A DNA stretch of 64,000 nt from Gluconacetobacter diazotrophicus PA1 5 (GTDB lineage Bacteria; Pseudomonadota; Alphaproteobacteria; Acetobacterales; Acetobacteraceae), in contig NC_011365.1 in NCBI RefSeq assembly GCF_000021325.1, positions 2,818,001 through 2,882,000 of the forward strand. Reading direction: 5' to 3'. Each line of letters begins with the position of its first letter. The first letter of the stretch is position 1. Made by a program: the position numbers and the translations under genes. The notes beneath the pieces were generated by a model, which was not told the DNA's origin, did not search any database, and saw nothing but the letters and a program-made list of their open reading frames with translations. Positions 15,313 to 24,000 of the stretch are shown one piece after another.

Positions 15313-16602
15313 TCAAGCCGTCCGGGCTGCTGCTGCCCGCGCGGCGTTCTTTTCTTCCTCGGTCCAGACCTTGCGCTCGCGCTTCTTCTGCGGCTTGACT
15401 TCCTTGGCCGGCGCGCCGCCCAGCACGGGGGGGCGCATGGTCGAGTTCCGCGCCGCTTCGGAATGCCACGGGTGATCGTCCTGAACGATCAGGGCGCGAC
15501 CGATTTCCCGCTCCACATCGCGCAGCCAGGCGCGCTGCTCGGCATCGCAGAGCGTGATGGCGAAGCCGTTGCGGCCCGCGCGGCCGGTGCGGCCGATGCG
15601 GTGGACATAGCTTTCCGGCAGGCTCGGCAGGTCGTGGTTGAAAACATGCGTCACCGTATCGACGTCGATGCCGCGCGCCGCGATATCCGTCGCCACCAGG
15701 ACCTGCGCGGTTCCGGAGCGGAAGGCGTCCAGCGCGCGCTCGCGCTGGCCCTGCGATTTGTTGCCGTGCAGGGCCTCGGCCGTGATGCCGGCCTCGGTGA
15801 TGAAGGCGCAGACTTCGTTGGCGATGTTCTTCTGCAGGGTGAAGACCACGGCCTGGCCGATTCCCGGCGTCCGCAGCATGGCCAGGAGCGCCGCCTTCTT
15901 GTCGGCGGCATCGACGAACATCACCGACTGCTCGATCCGGTCGACGGTGGTCGAGGGCGGGGCGATCTCGACCTTCGCCGGATCGCGCAGCAGGCTTTCG
16001 GCCAGCGTGGCGATGGATTTCGGCATCGTTGCCGAAAACAGCACTGTGTGCCGATCCTTCGGCAGCGTCGCGACGATGCGCTCGATCGGCCTGGCGAAGC
16101 CCATGTCGAGCATCTGGTCGGCCTCGTCCAGCACCAGTGCCTCGAGCTGCGACAGGTCGCAGAGGCCCTGGTCGATCAGATCCAGCAACCGCCCCGGCGC
16201 GGCCACGATGATGTCGACGCCGGCCTTGAGCGCGTTGACCTGGTGGACCTGACTGACGCCGCCGAAAATCGTCGTCACGCTGGGCGGCTGATGGCGACCG
16301 AAGCTTTCGAAGCCGTCGGCGATCTGGGAGACCAGTTCGCGCGTGGGCGCGAGGACCAGGACGCGGGCGCCGCCCTTGGGCGCCGGGCGGGGGGCCATGG
16401 CAAGGCGATGCAGCAGCGGCAATGCGAAAGCGGCGGTCTTGCCCGTGCCGGTCTGGGCCATGCCCAGCAGGTCGCGGCCTTCCAGCAGCATCGGGATCGA
16501 CTGGGCCTGGATGGGGGTCGGGCTGGCATACCCTTCCTCGGCCAGTGCGCGCAGCAGGGTCGGCGCCAGGGAGAGGTCGGCAAACGTCATGGACATGGTC
16601 AA
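15313..16602 (-). CDS. rhlE: DEAD-box ATP-dependent RNA helicase, RhlE-type (429 aa)
   Basis: Unwinds RNA duplexes in ribosome assembly, mRNA decay and cold adaptation. All motifs are present in order: Q motif (GYASPTPIQAQSIP, ~24-37), Walker A AQTGTGKT, PTREL, APGRLLD, DEAD (VLDEADQML), SAT, then in the second RecA domain VVFTLQ, ATDIAARGIDV and HRIGRTGRAG. The C-terminus is short and basic (KKRERKVWTEEEKNAARAAAAR), as in RhlE proteins. Starts: TTG 16602 (spaced 6 nt from GGAGG), ATG 16596 or ATG 16590; the spacing favours 16602. Monocistronic. Confidence 0.9.
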   Translation of the reverse strand: MTMSMTFADLSLAPTLLRALAEEGYASPTPIQAQSIPMLLEGRDLLGMAQTGTGKTAAFALPLLHRLAMAPRPAPKGGARVLVLAPTRELVSQIADGFESFGRHQPPSVTTIFGGVSQVHQVNALKAGVDIIVAAPGRLLDLIDQGLCDLSQLEALVLDEADQMLDMGFARPIERIVATLPKDRHTVLFSATMPKSIATLAESLLRDPAKVEIAPPSTTVDRIEQSVMFVDAADKKAALLAMLRTPGIGQAVVFTLQKNIANEVCAFITEAGITAEALHGNKSQGQRERALDAFRSGTAQVLVATDIAARGIDVDTVTHVFNHDLPSLPESYVHRIGRTGRAGRNGFAITLCDAEQRAWLRDVEREIGRALIVQDDHPWHSEAARNSTMRPPVLGGAPAKEVKPQKKRERKVWTEEEKNAARAAAARTA

Positions 16603-16756
16603 GCGGCGCCTCCGGCGCTGAGTAAGGCTGCGCCTGGTCGGGCTTCGCTGGTTCGGAACGCGGACCTTTTACGGGTGATGCCGCACCGCGTCAACGCGGA
16701 GGGGAGGGGCGCGCGGTGGTTTTCCCGCCGCCCGCGCCCGTCGCGGACCCTGCCCG

Positions 16757-16894
16757 CTGAACCGCTGGGCCCAGCGTCGGTGCGATGTCATCGAACGTAT
16801 GTTCGGCCGTATGAAGGAGTGGCTGGGGGCTGTCATATTCCACGACTGCCTTGGCGGGAAAGATGAAGTCATGCAAAGATTGATAATCTCGTAA
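16757..16894 (+). pseudogene. IS5-type transposase C-terminal remnant
   Basis: One open frame encodes RCDVIERMFGRMKEW, the conserved 'VIERMFGRLKDW' block around the catalytic Glu of IS5-family transposases, then diverges and stops at 16894. No start and no N-terminal catalytic Asp residues remain. It lies in the 306-bp gap between rhlE and the DUF262 gene, which otherwise holds only the presumed promoters. It suggests that past transposition shaped the left edge of the AT-rich islet. Confidence 0.5.
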
Positions 16895-16908
16895 CAACCC
16901 GCTCCAAC

Positions 16909-17961
16909 TTGAACGAGGGTCAGTTGAATAAGTCCGCAACGCTCAGCCTTCATACACTTGACTATCCGTTCGAGACACTCGTTCAGCGCGCGAAAACAGT
17001 CCCGCCAAAGCTGATACTCGACCCTGAATTCCAGAGAAAATACAAGTGGGATAAGGAGGGATGGGGACGGGCTTCTAAGTTCATAGAGTCCTGCCTGATG
17101 CGGATCCCCCTGCCGTCCTGCTATTTCGCCGAGAATGATAACAAAGCGCACCTCGTCATCGATGGCGTTCAGCGGATCACAACCGTTATCAAGTTTATAA
17201 ACGATGAATTCGCCTTGGAGGGTATGACCGCATTTCCCGAGTTAGAGGGTAAGAAGTTCTCCGAACTCGGGTCAATGGCCGCCGATTTAGAATCAACGAC
17301 TATCCGCTGTGTTGTGCTTCGAAATGAAAATCCCAAAGAAATCATCGCTGAAATATTTTCACGACTTAATAAGGGGGCAGTCGAACTTTCAGATCAGGAG
17401 ATTAGACATGCTCTATTCGCAGGCCCATTTGACGAGATATTGACTGAACTAGCAGAGGAACCAACGATCAAAAACTTCAAGCTTGGAAAATCAGGGCAGG
17501 CTTCTAGGGATGGACGAGAGGGAGAGGAACTTGTCCTCCGATATTTTGCTTTCAAGGAAACCAGCGGAGAATATAGCGGCAATCTGACAAAATTCCTCGA
17601 TAAGTTTATGGAAAAATCCTTAAAATTTGATGTCGCAAAGATTGAAGAACTGAAAAATAATTTTAGGCAAAGTCTTGCCGCATGTCAGATTATATTCAAT
17701 AATGATGAGATTTTCTCTGACATCAGCAAAGAACGACCGCGTCAAGGCGTCGTTTATTACGACTTGCTTATGGGTTCCCTTGGATCGATCGATCCGAAGG
17801 TTCTGCACAACAAGCGCGACAAGATACGCGCGTCTTTCAAGACGCTATGTCGTTCGGCTGAATTTAAGCGTCTTACGGCAGGTGGTGTCCAGAGAAAGAC
17901 CTCGATCATTCGCCGTAACGAGCTTTGGAATAACCAGCTAAAGGTAGCCATCGGTGATTGA
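16909..17961 (+). CDS. DUF262 (GmrSD/ParB-like) domain protein (350 aa)
   Basis: Large N-terminal DUF262 domain: LILDPEFQRKYKWDKEGWG, IPLPSCYFAEND and VIDGVQRITTVIKFIND, i.e. the PxFQR...W and DGxQR motifs shared with the type IV restriction enzyme GmrSD and other ParB/Srx-fold nucleotide-dependent enzymes. Also FSRLNKGAVELSDQEIRHALF (the usual F.RlN.g...L...EiR). There is no DUF1524 HNH domain, so it may need a partner. TTG start at 16909; an alternative TTG at 16924 follows GAGGG. GC is clearly lower than in neighbouring genes. The next gene, a HEPN protein, overlaps by 8 bp, suggesting a two-gene defence or toxin-like unit. Confidence 0.75.
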   Translation: MNEGQLNKSATLSLHTLDYPFETLVQRAKTVPPKLILDPEFQRKYKWDKEGWGRASKFIESCLMRIPLPSCYFAENDNKAHLVIDGVQRITTVIKFINDEFALEGMTAFPELEGKKFSELGSMAADLESTTIRCVVLRNENPKEIIAEIFSRLNKGAVELSDQEIRHALFAGPFDEILTELAEEPTIKNFKLGKSGQASRDGREGEELVLRYFAFKETSGEYSGNLTKFLDKFMEKSLKFDVAKIEELKNNFRQSLAACQIIFNNDEIFSDISKERPRQGVVYYDLLMGSLGSIDPKVLHNKRDKIRASFKTLCRSAEFKRLTAGGVQRKTSIIRRNELWNNQLKVAIGD

Positions 17962-18283
17962 TCCGTCGCTACTAGTCCGTTTCACAGAGCAGTTCGACGG
18001 ACTAAAGGAAGTAGTTCGCCAGTCTGAGTCACGAACTATAATGAATAATCCGGACCAATTATTTTTATTAAACCAGAACGTCTTCGTAAAATCATATCTC
18101 GTTAGCGCCTGTTCGATACTCGAAGCATTCATTCAAGATCTGACGATGGCATATGTCGACGAAGTCCAGAACCGCATTAATGAAGCTAATCTTCCTTTCA
18201 ATTTTGTCATCTGGCTCGCTGAAAACGATAAAACTAAATCGGAGTTTAAGTTCTTCCGAGGAGGAAAAACAAAGAAAGACATA

Positions 18284-19213
18284 GAGCCCGATCCGAAAGT
18301 TTTTGAACAATACCAGCCTGTTGTGATTCATCCGTCTTTGCGAAGAGATGGAGTGAATGGTGACATGGACTGGTATTGCCCGACGTGAACATAGCCGGGA
18401 AGGGTTGCGATATCCATCGGATATGACGGACGGGGAGTGGGCTTTGATCATGCCATTTGTACCCCCGGCGAAACGGGGCGGTCGCCCCCGCACTACGGAT
18501 ATGCGCGAGGTGGTCAACGCGATGCTCTACATAGCCTCGGCCGGGTGTGCGTGGCGCCTGCTGCCGAAATGCTTTCCGCCGGTCTCGACCGTCAGGCGCT
18601 ATTTTTACGCCTGGCGTGGTGCCGGAGTGTTCGAAGTCATGAATACGGTGCTGGTCATGAGCCTGCGCGAGATCGAGGGGCGTGAAGCCTCTCCGAGCGC
18701 GGGCGTGATTGACAGCCAGTCGGTGAAAACCACGGAAAGTGGCGGGCTTTCGGGCTATGACGCGGGGAAGAAGGTCAAGGGCCGCAAGCGCCATATTGTG
18801 ACGGATACCTGCGGCTTCCTGATCTTTCTCCTCGTTCATGCCGCCGACATCCAGGACCGTGATGGGGCTGTTGATGTCCTGGCAGCGATACGCAGGCGCT
18901 TTCCCTGGCTGCGCCACATCTTCGCTGATGGCGGCTATGCTGGCGACAAATTGCGATCCGCGCTCGCCTCCATGGGAAAATGGACCCTTGAAATCATCAG
19001 GCGGTCCGATACGGCGAAGGGCTTTCAGATCCTGCCGCGCCGCTGGGTGGTTGAACGGACATTCGCATGGCTGGGACGGTGCAGGCGGCTCGCCAAAGAC
19101 TGGGAACAATCCATTGCTTCCTCAACCGCATGGACATTGATCGCCTCGATCCGAATGCTCACACGACGGACAGCAAGGCATTGTCACGGTTGAAGAACTT
19201 TCGGATCGGGCTC
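18284..19213 (+). mobile_element. IS5-family insertion sequence, copy 1 (930 bp)
   Basis: Ends are inverted repeats: GAGCCCGATCCGAAAGTT...and its complement ...AACTTTCGGATCGGGCTC. Flanked by ATA on both sides (18281-18283 and 19214-19216), a 3-bp target duplication. The sequence matches copy 2 (25111-26040) at a constant offset of 6827 bp, and the encoded transposases are identical, so at least one insertion is recent. Confidence 0.9.
18357..19193 (+). CDS. IS5-family (IS427-like) DDE transposase, copy 1 (278 aa)
   Basis: Catalytic DDE residues are visible: Asp in GVIDSQSVKTTESGG, Asp in IFADGGYAGDKL, and Glu in VVERTFAWLGRCRRLAKDWE. The Y-(2)-R-(3)-E-(6)-K-type signature is present as R...E.TFAWL..CRRLAKD. 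N-terminal DUF4096-type domain (MTDGEWALIMPFVPPAKRGGRPR). Single frame, no frameshift. An in-frame ATG at 18423 (SDMTDGEW) is a possible alternative start. Confidence 0.9.
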   Translation: MVTWTGIARREHSREGLRYPSDMTDGEWALIMPFVPPAKRGGRPRTTDMREVVNAMLYIASAGCAWRLLPKCFPPVSTVRRYFYAWRGAGVFEVMNTVLVMSLREIEGREASPSAGVIDSQSVKTTESGGLSGYDAGKKVKGRKRHIVTDTCGFLIFLLVHAADIQDRDGAVDVLAAIRRRFPWLRHIFADGGYAGDKLRSALASMGKWTLEIIRRSDTAKGFQILPRRWVVERTFAWLGRCRRLAKDWEQSIASSTAWTLIASIRMLTRRTARHCHG

Positions 19214-19480
19214 ATAGAGGATATGATTTCTCCGAACTACTGGAAGACTATGAAGGCTTTCGATCGCGTGGGAATTAATCTTCAGGGAAGTAGCGTAGAG
19301 CAATTCAAGGACGAAATCACGACTACGGTCCTGAAGAGAAATCGAATTGTTCACCACAATGATGAGGCGTCAGATATTAGTTTCGGAGATGTTGTCAACA
19401 AAATAGATTTGTTTAAAAAATATTGTCAGTGCCTATTTTTTGTGGTCTCAGCGAACACACACATAGAAAAAGGTTCATAA

Positions 19481-19804
19481 AATATTTTCTTCTTGAGCAT
19501 CGCTATGCCGGAATTATTCCCGCCCAACGCACAACTGAGATCACAGTGACTATAACTTCGATACACGTTACCCGCAGATGGATTAAAAATAGAGCATTTT
19601 CCCCATCTATCCGAGAGCAGTCCACAGTCCCACTCAGCAGTAGAGCTTTGAAATAATCATGTCCGCTATGTGGAAAGCGCTGCAGCAACCCGAATGACCG
19701 AGTTGACGGCGAAAGCGGCCCGGTTGGCCAATGTGGAAAAGCGGATCGACAGTCTGAGGCATTGAGGAAAACGGAGTTTTCGGCGCGAGGCGTCGGTAAA
19801 ATGA
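19481..19804. other. Gap after the HEPN gene; possible tyrosine-recombinase scar
   Basis: AT-rich at the left, GC-rich at the right. No intact gene. A short frame at 19652-19765 encodes RYVESAAATRMTELTAKAA followed by RLANVEKRIDSLRH and a stop, which could be the last residues of a tyrosine recombinase, but it is too short to be sure. A 6-bp GAAAAC/GTTTTC hairpin follows at about 19767-19781. No tRNA or obvious attachment-site repeat was seen. Confidence 0.3.
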
Positions 19805-20917
19805 TTACCCCGAGCGCAGGGAAAAGCGGGTGATTTCGGAGGGCTTTCCTAGCCGGAGTGCGAAGCCGGGCCATAGGCCGGTGCCGTTGCTGACGTAGAG
19901 GGTCATGGTGCCGAGGGTGTAGCGGCCGGAGACGAAGCCGTTGTTGCCGCGTGCGACGAGGCGGTCGAGGCCCGGGATCATGCCGCCGTGTGTGTGGCCC
20001 GACAGTTGGAGGGCGATGCCGCGTTCGGCGGTGGATCGCGCGTGGCGGGGCTGATGATCGAGCAGCACGATCGGGGCGCCCGGGGGGCTGCCTTCGAGCG
20101 CCGCGTCGAGGTTCGGGCCGGCATGGCCGTGTCCGGGGGCGGACAGGTCGGTCACGCCGGCGACGACCAGGTGTGTGGTTTCACGTGTGACAACGGCGTG
20201 GGTGTTTGCCAGCATGCGCAGGCCCAGGTCCGACAGATGGCGCATCCAGTCGGCATAGTCGAAAAAATATTCATGATTGCCGGGGACCGCGAACACGCCG
20301 TCCGGGGCGTGCAATCCTTGCAGCGGCGCGATGTCGGTGCGGCGCATGGCCACCGAGCCGTCGATGAAATCGCCCGTCACCACGATCAGGTCCGCCGCGG
20401 CGGCGTTGGCCCGTGTCACCACCGCCTGGCTCCAGGCCGTCGGGAATAGCTTGCTGACATGCAGGTCGCTCAACTGGAGCAGCCGATAGCCTTCGAATGC
20501 GTGCGGCAGGCCCGCGATCGTGACCGTCACGTCCCTGATCGGGGGGACCCGCAGCGCGTTGGCGACGCCGATGGCGGCGAGCAGGCCGGCCAGGCCGCCG
20601 GCCGCTTCGCGCGCCGCATCGGGAATATAAACCAGTCGCCACCGCGCCAGCGCCGTGGCCAGGGCGCCGAGATCGAGCGCGATCTGGAACAGGGCCAGGA
20701 ACAGGATGGCCCCGAAGGCCCAGTTGAACGCGATGACGAGGGGACGGGGGAATTCGGGCGCGAACACGGAGCCCGAGGAAAGCCGGGACCAGAAATGATA
20801 TTGGGACGCCACGAGCAGCAGAATGGCCGCCGGCACTTTCAGCCATAGCGGAAGCGTCAGCGGCAGCAGCCAGTTCAGGATGACGATCAGGCAGGGGAGA
20901 GCGAAGATAAGGCGCAC
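19805..20917 (-). CDS. Membrane-anchored metallophosphoesterase (370 aa)
   Basis: Calcineurin-like phosphoesterase. Residues 1-~130 contain about four membrane helices (LIVILNWLLPLTLPLWL, FNWAFGAILFLALFQIAL, GLAGLLAAIGVAN). The catalytic domain has all metal-binding motifs: SDLHVSK (~D157), VVTGDFIDG, VPGNHEYF and SGHTHGGMIPG. GTG start at 20917 with AAGGAG upstream. The family (YkuE/YaeI-like) cleaves phosphoesters at the membrane surface; some members are UDP-2,3-diacylglucosamine- or phospholipid-related, but substrate assignment is not possible. It lies just downstream of the GGDEF/EAL gene on the same strand (93-bp gap). Confidence 0.85.
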   Translation of the reverse strand: MRLIFALPCLIVILNWLLPLTLPLWLKVPAAILLLVASQYHFWSRLSSGSVFAPEFPRPLVIAFNWAFGAILFLALFQIALDLGALATALARWRLVYIPDAAREAAGGLAGLLAAIGVANALRVPPIRDVTVTIAGLPHAFEGYRLLQLSDLHVSKLFPTAWSQAVVTRANAAAADLIVVTGDFIDGSVAMRRTDIAPLQGLHAPDGVFAVPGNHEYFFDYADWMRHLSDLGLRMLANTHAVVTRETTHLVVAGVTDLSAPGHGHAGPNLDAALEGSPPGAPIVLLDHQPRHARSTAERGIALQLSGHTHGGMIPGLDRLVARGNNGFVSGRYTLGTMTLYVSNGTGLWPGFALRLGKPSEITRFSLRSG

Positions 20918-20936
20918 CGTCGTCAGGCTCCTTAAA

Positions 20937-20975
20937 AGGCTGTTTCAAAAATCCTGATGCTGCGCGAGAGCAGGG
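20937..20975. repeat. Half copy of the long-stem intergenic repeat
   Basis: AGGCTGTTTCAAAAATCCTG followed by ATGCTGCGCGAGAGC aligns with the left arm and first inner block of the copy at 38765-38858 (AGGCTGTTTCAAAAGCCCTG, ATGCTGAGCGAGAGC). The second inner block and right arm are absent. It lies between the GGDEF/EAL stop (21011) and the phosphoesterase start. Confidence 0.6.
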
Positions 20976-21010
20976 CCTGCCTTTCCTGATACGCGGTATT
21001 CCGGCCGCTG

Positions 21011-24000
21011 TCAGGCGCGGCCGCCTCTGTCGCCCTGGGCGTTGGTCACGCGGTCCGCCAGCCATTCCCGCATGTCGCGCGCCGTTTCCTCGGTCACGGG
21101 GCCGGCGGACAGGATGCGGTACCATCGCACGGCATCGGGGTCGTCCCGGCCGCGCTTTTCCAGCCACCGCGTCAACGGCCCGTCCTTCAGGTGGAACCCG
21201 CCCGGCGGCGGATGGCCGCGCGTGGCCGCCCACAGATAGGCCAGCGCGCCAAGGTCGCTGTGAATCCTGCTGTCTTCTTCCTTCCGATCCTGGTCCGAAC
21301 GGGTGCGGTACCAGTCCAGGAAATCATCCGCCGGCATCGGCCGGGCGATGCCGAACCCCTGCCCGTAGCGGCAGCCCAGATGGCGCATGGCCTCGATCAT
21401 GTCGGCGTCTTCCAGGCCTTCCATCACCACCTGGCTGTGCAGGTCGTGGCCCATTTCCCGCAGCGAGCGGATGACGCTGAAGATCTGCAGGGGCACGTCG
21501 CGGATATGGCGCAGCAGGCCGCGATCCACCTTGATGCAGTCGAAAGGCGTCGCGGACAGCCGCAGCAGGTTGCTGTGGCCCGCCCCGAGATCGTCGATGG
21601 CCATCTGCACACCCATCGCACGGAAATCCCGCAGCACCGTCCCCTGCCTGTCGGAATCGAGGGCCTGGTTTTCCAGGACTTCCAGCGTCAGCCGGCCGGG
21701 CGCGATGTCGTAGCGGTCCAGCATGTCGCCGACCATGCGCAGGACGTTGGCGTTCGACAGGCAGGACGGCGGCATGTTGACCGACAGTTCGGTGGACACG
21801 CCCTTCGCGTCCCACGACTGCAGCCATGCCAGACCCTGTTCGAGCCCGATCTGGAACAGCCGGTCCAGTTCGTCATGCCCCAGCAGCGTCAGGAAGGTCG
21901 CCGGAGGAAGGATCGTGCCGTCGGCGTCCTTCAGCCTGGCCAGCGCCTCGACCTTCAGCAGCCGGCCCGTGCGCAGGTCGATGACGGGCTGCATGAACAT
22001 ATGCAGGCCGCCCGAGAACAGGCGTTCGCGCAGGTGGGACGACCGCTCGGCGGACATGCCCTGGCCGTCCCGCCACAGTCTTTCCCATTTTTCCTGCAAT
22101 CCAATGGCGAACTTCCGCATGTCGGCGGATTCGAACTGGTTGGGGCAGGCGCCGAACAGGGTCAGCACCAGCGCCGTCGTCCCGTCCTGGCGCCGGACGG
22201 GCACGCTCATGGCCGAATGAATCCGCAGATCGGCCATCAGCGTGTGCCACGGCGCCATGGCGTCATCCAGTTCGATGGACGGACAGGTCTGCCGTTCGCC
22301 CGTGCGCCAGGCCCGGGCGCCGATGAAGCTGCCCTGGTGCGACCCGGGGTGCGCCCCATGGTGCGCCCCATGATGCGACCGGGCGATCACCGGCCGCGCG
22401 TCGCCGCGCAGCAGCGCCTCGTCCAGTGCCGGGGCGCACGGCCCGGCGATGGATTGCGCGACCAGTTCCCCGGCCGCGTTGGGGCGGCCCAGAAAGGCCG
22501 CCTGGATACCGGGCAGCCTCGCCAGGGCGGTCAGCGCGTCGGCGCTGACCTGGCCCCACGCGCCGCCGGCCCCCTCGTCGGACAGGGACGCGGCATAGGC
22601 CTTGTGCACGCCCGTCCCGATCAGGCGCCGCATCCTGCGGTCGTCCCGATAGCGGGCCTCGACGATCTGCTGCACCAGGTAGCGGTCGTCGCCGCTGACG
22701 CCGCCGGCCTCCATCTCCGCCAGAAGCAGGCGCATATAGCCGCTCTGCTCGGCGACGAACACGACCGGATCGACGCCGAACAGCGTATACATCGTGCCCA
22801 GCGTGCGCGCGGCCGCCAGCACGTCCTTCCTGCCCGTCGTGGGGGCGACCAGGAATTCCAGATGCTTCGCCTCGCGGTCGTTCAGGCGCTCGTGCTGCTC
22901 CTGCGTCAGATTGGCCAATACCGGCGCGCCGCCGCTCTTCTTCCAGATCGCCGGGATCGCGGCCATGCGAACACTGTCCGCGATCCGGGCGGCGGCCCTG
23001 GCCGCCCGGACCAGCAGGTCCGCGGCCTTCGTCCCGTAAGGCGCGATCGGGAACAGGTCCGCGGCGGCGTCGTCTTCAAGATCCAGCGCCTCGTCGAGGC
23101 CGGCCGCGAAATGCCAGTTGGCCTCGCGCTTGTTCGGGTTCTGCTTGGCCCTGTACATCGCGTTGTCGGCCCGGCGCAGCAATGCCTCCGCCCTGTCGCC
23201 GTCCTGCGGAAAGAGCGCGACCCCCATGGTGAGGCCCACCCTGGCGGTCTTCCCGTCGTCCAGGACGAACGGCTCCGCCACGACCGAGGCCAGGCTGTCC
23301 AGCGCCGCCGCGGCCTGTTCGTTCGCCGTGGCCGCGTCGAGGTTTTCCAGGACGACCACGAACTCGTCGCCCCCCAGCCGGGCGACATAGCCGGTCTCGC
23401 GCAGGGCCTCCCACAGCCTCCGGCTGAGTTCGGCCAGCACCTTGTCCCCGGCCGCGTGGCCGTAGGTATCGTTGACGGCCTTGAAGCCGTCCAGGTCCAT
23501 CAGCCCGATCGCCATGGACATGCCGCGCTCGGTGGCCCGTTCCTGCGCCTTGGGCAGGTATTCCTCCAGCGCCAGCCGGTTGGGCAGCGCGGTCAGCGCG
23601 TCGCGCCGGGCGAGCCGGGCTTCCTCGTGCCGCAGTTTTTCCAGGTTGCGGCTGGTGTCCAGCCGGTCCAGGCTCTGGCCCATCAGGTCCGCCACCCGCC
23701 GGCACAGCGTGATGCTCTTGTCGTCGAAGCCGCCGATCCGCTGCGTCGTGAAGGCCAGGACGGCCCAGATCTGGCCGCCCCGCAGCACCGGGACCGACAG
23801 CACGCCGCGCCATCGGTAGTCCGCGATCTGCCAGTAGCCCTGGACCGCGGCAAGGTCGGTCGCCGGATCGTTCGTATAGACCAGGTCCTCCTCCCGCCAG
23901 GACCGGACCGTCATCGGCAGGGTGTCGGCGTCCATATCGATTTGCCATTTCAGCCGGGTGATGACGTCCCCGCCCTTGCCCGCATGGGCCCGCACGCGTA

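Larger units (their letters stand above)
17954..19480 (+). pseudogene. HEPN-domain protein interrupted by an IS5-family element
   Basis: GTG start at 17954 inside the 3' end of the DUF262 gene. Residues 1-110 (17954-18283) are followed by the IS, then the rest resumes at 19217-19480. Removing the IS and one ATA target copy restores one open frame of 197 residues. The N-terminal half has VFVKSYLVSACSILEAFIQD; the C-terminal half has VLKRNRIVHHND, giving the HEPN RNase motif R-x4-H (RNRIVH). This layout fits RiboL-PSP-HEPN/MAE_28990-type proteins, which I recall being encoded beside DUF262 genes. The first half now runs into IS sequence (to 18388), so the partner function is presumably lost. 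Confidence 0.75.
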
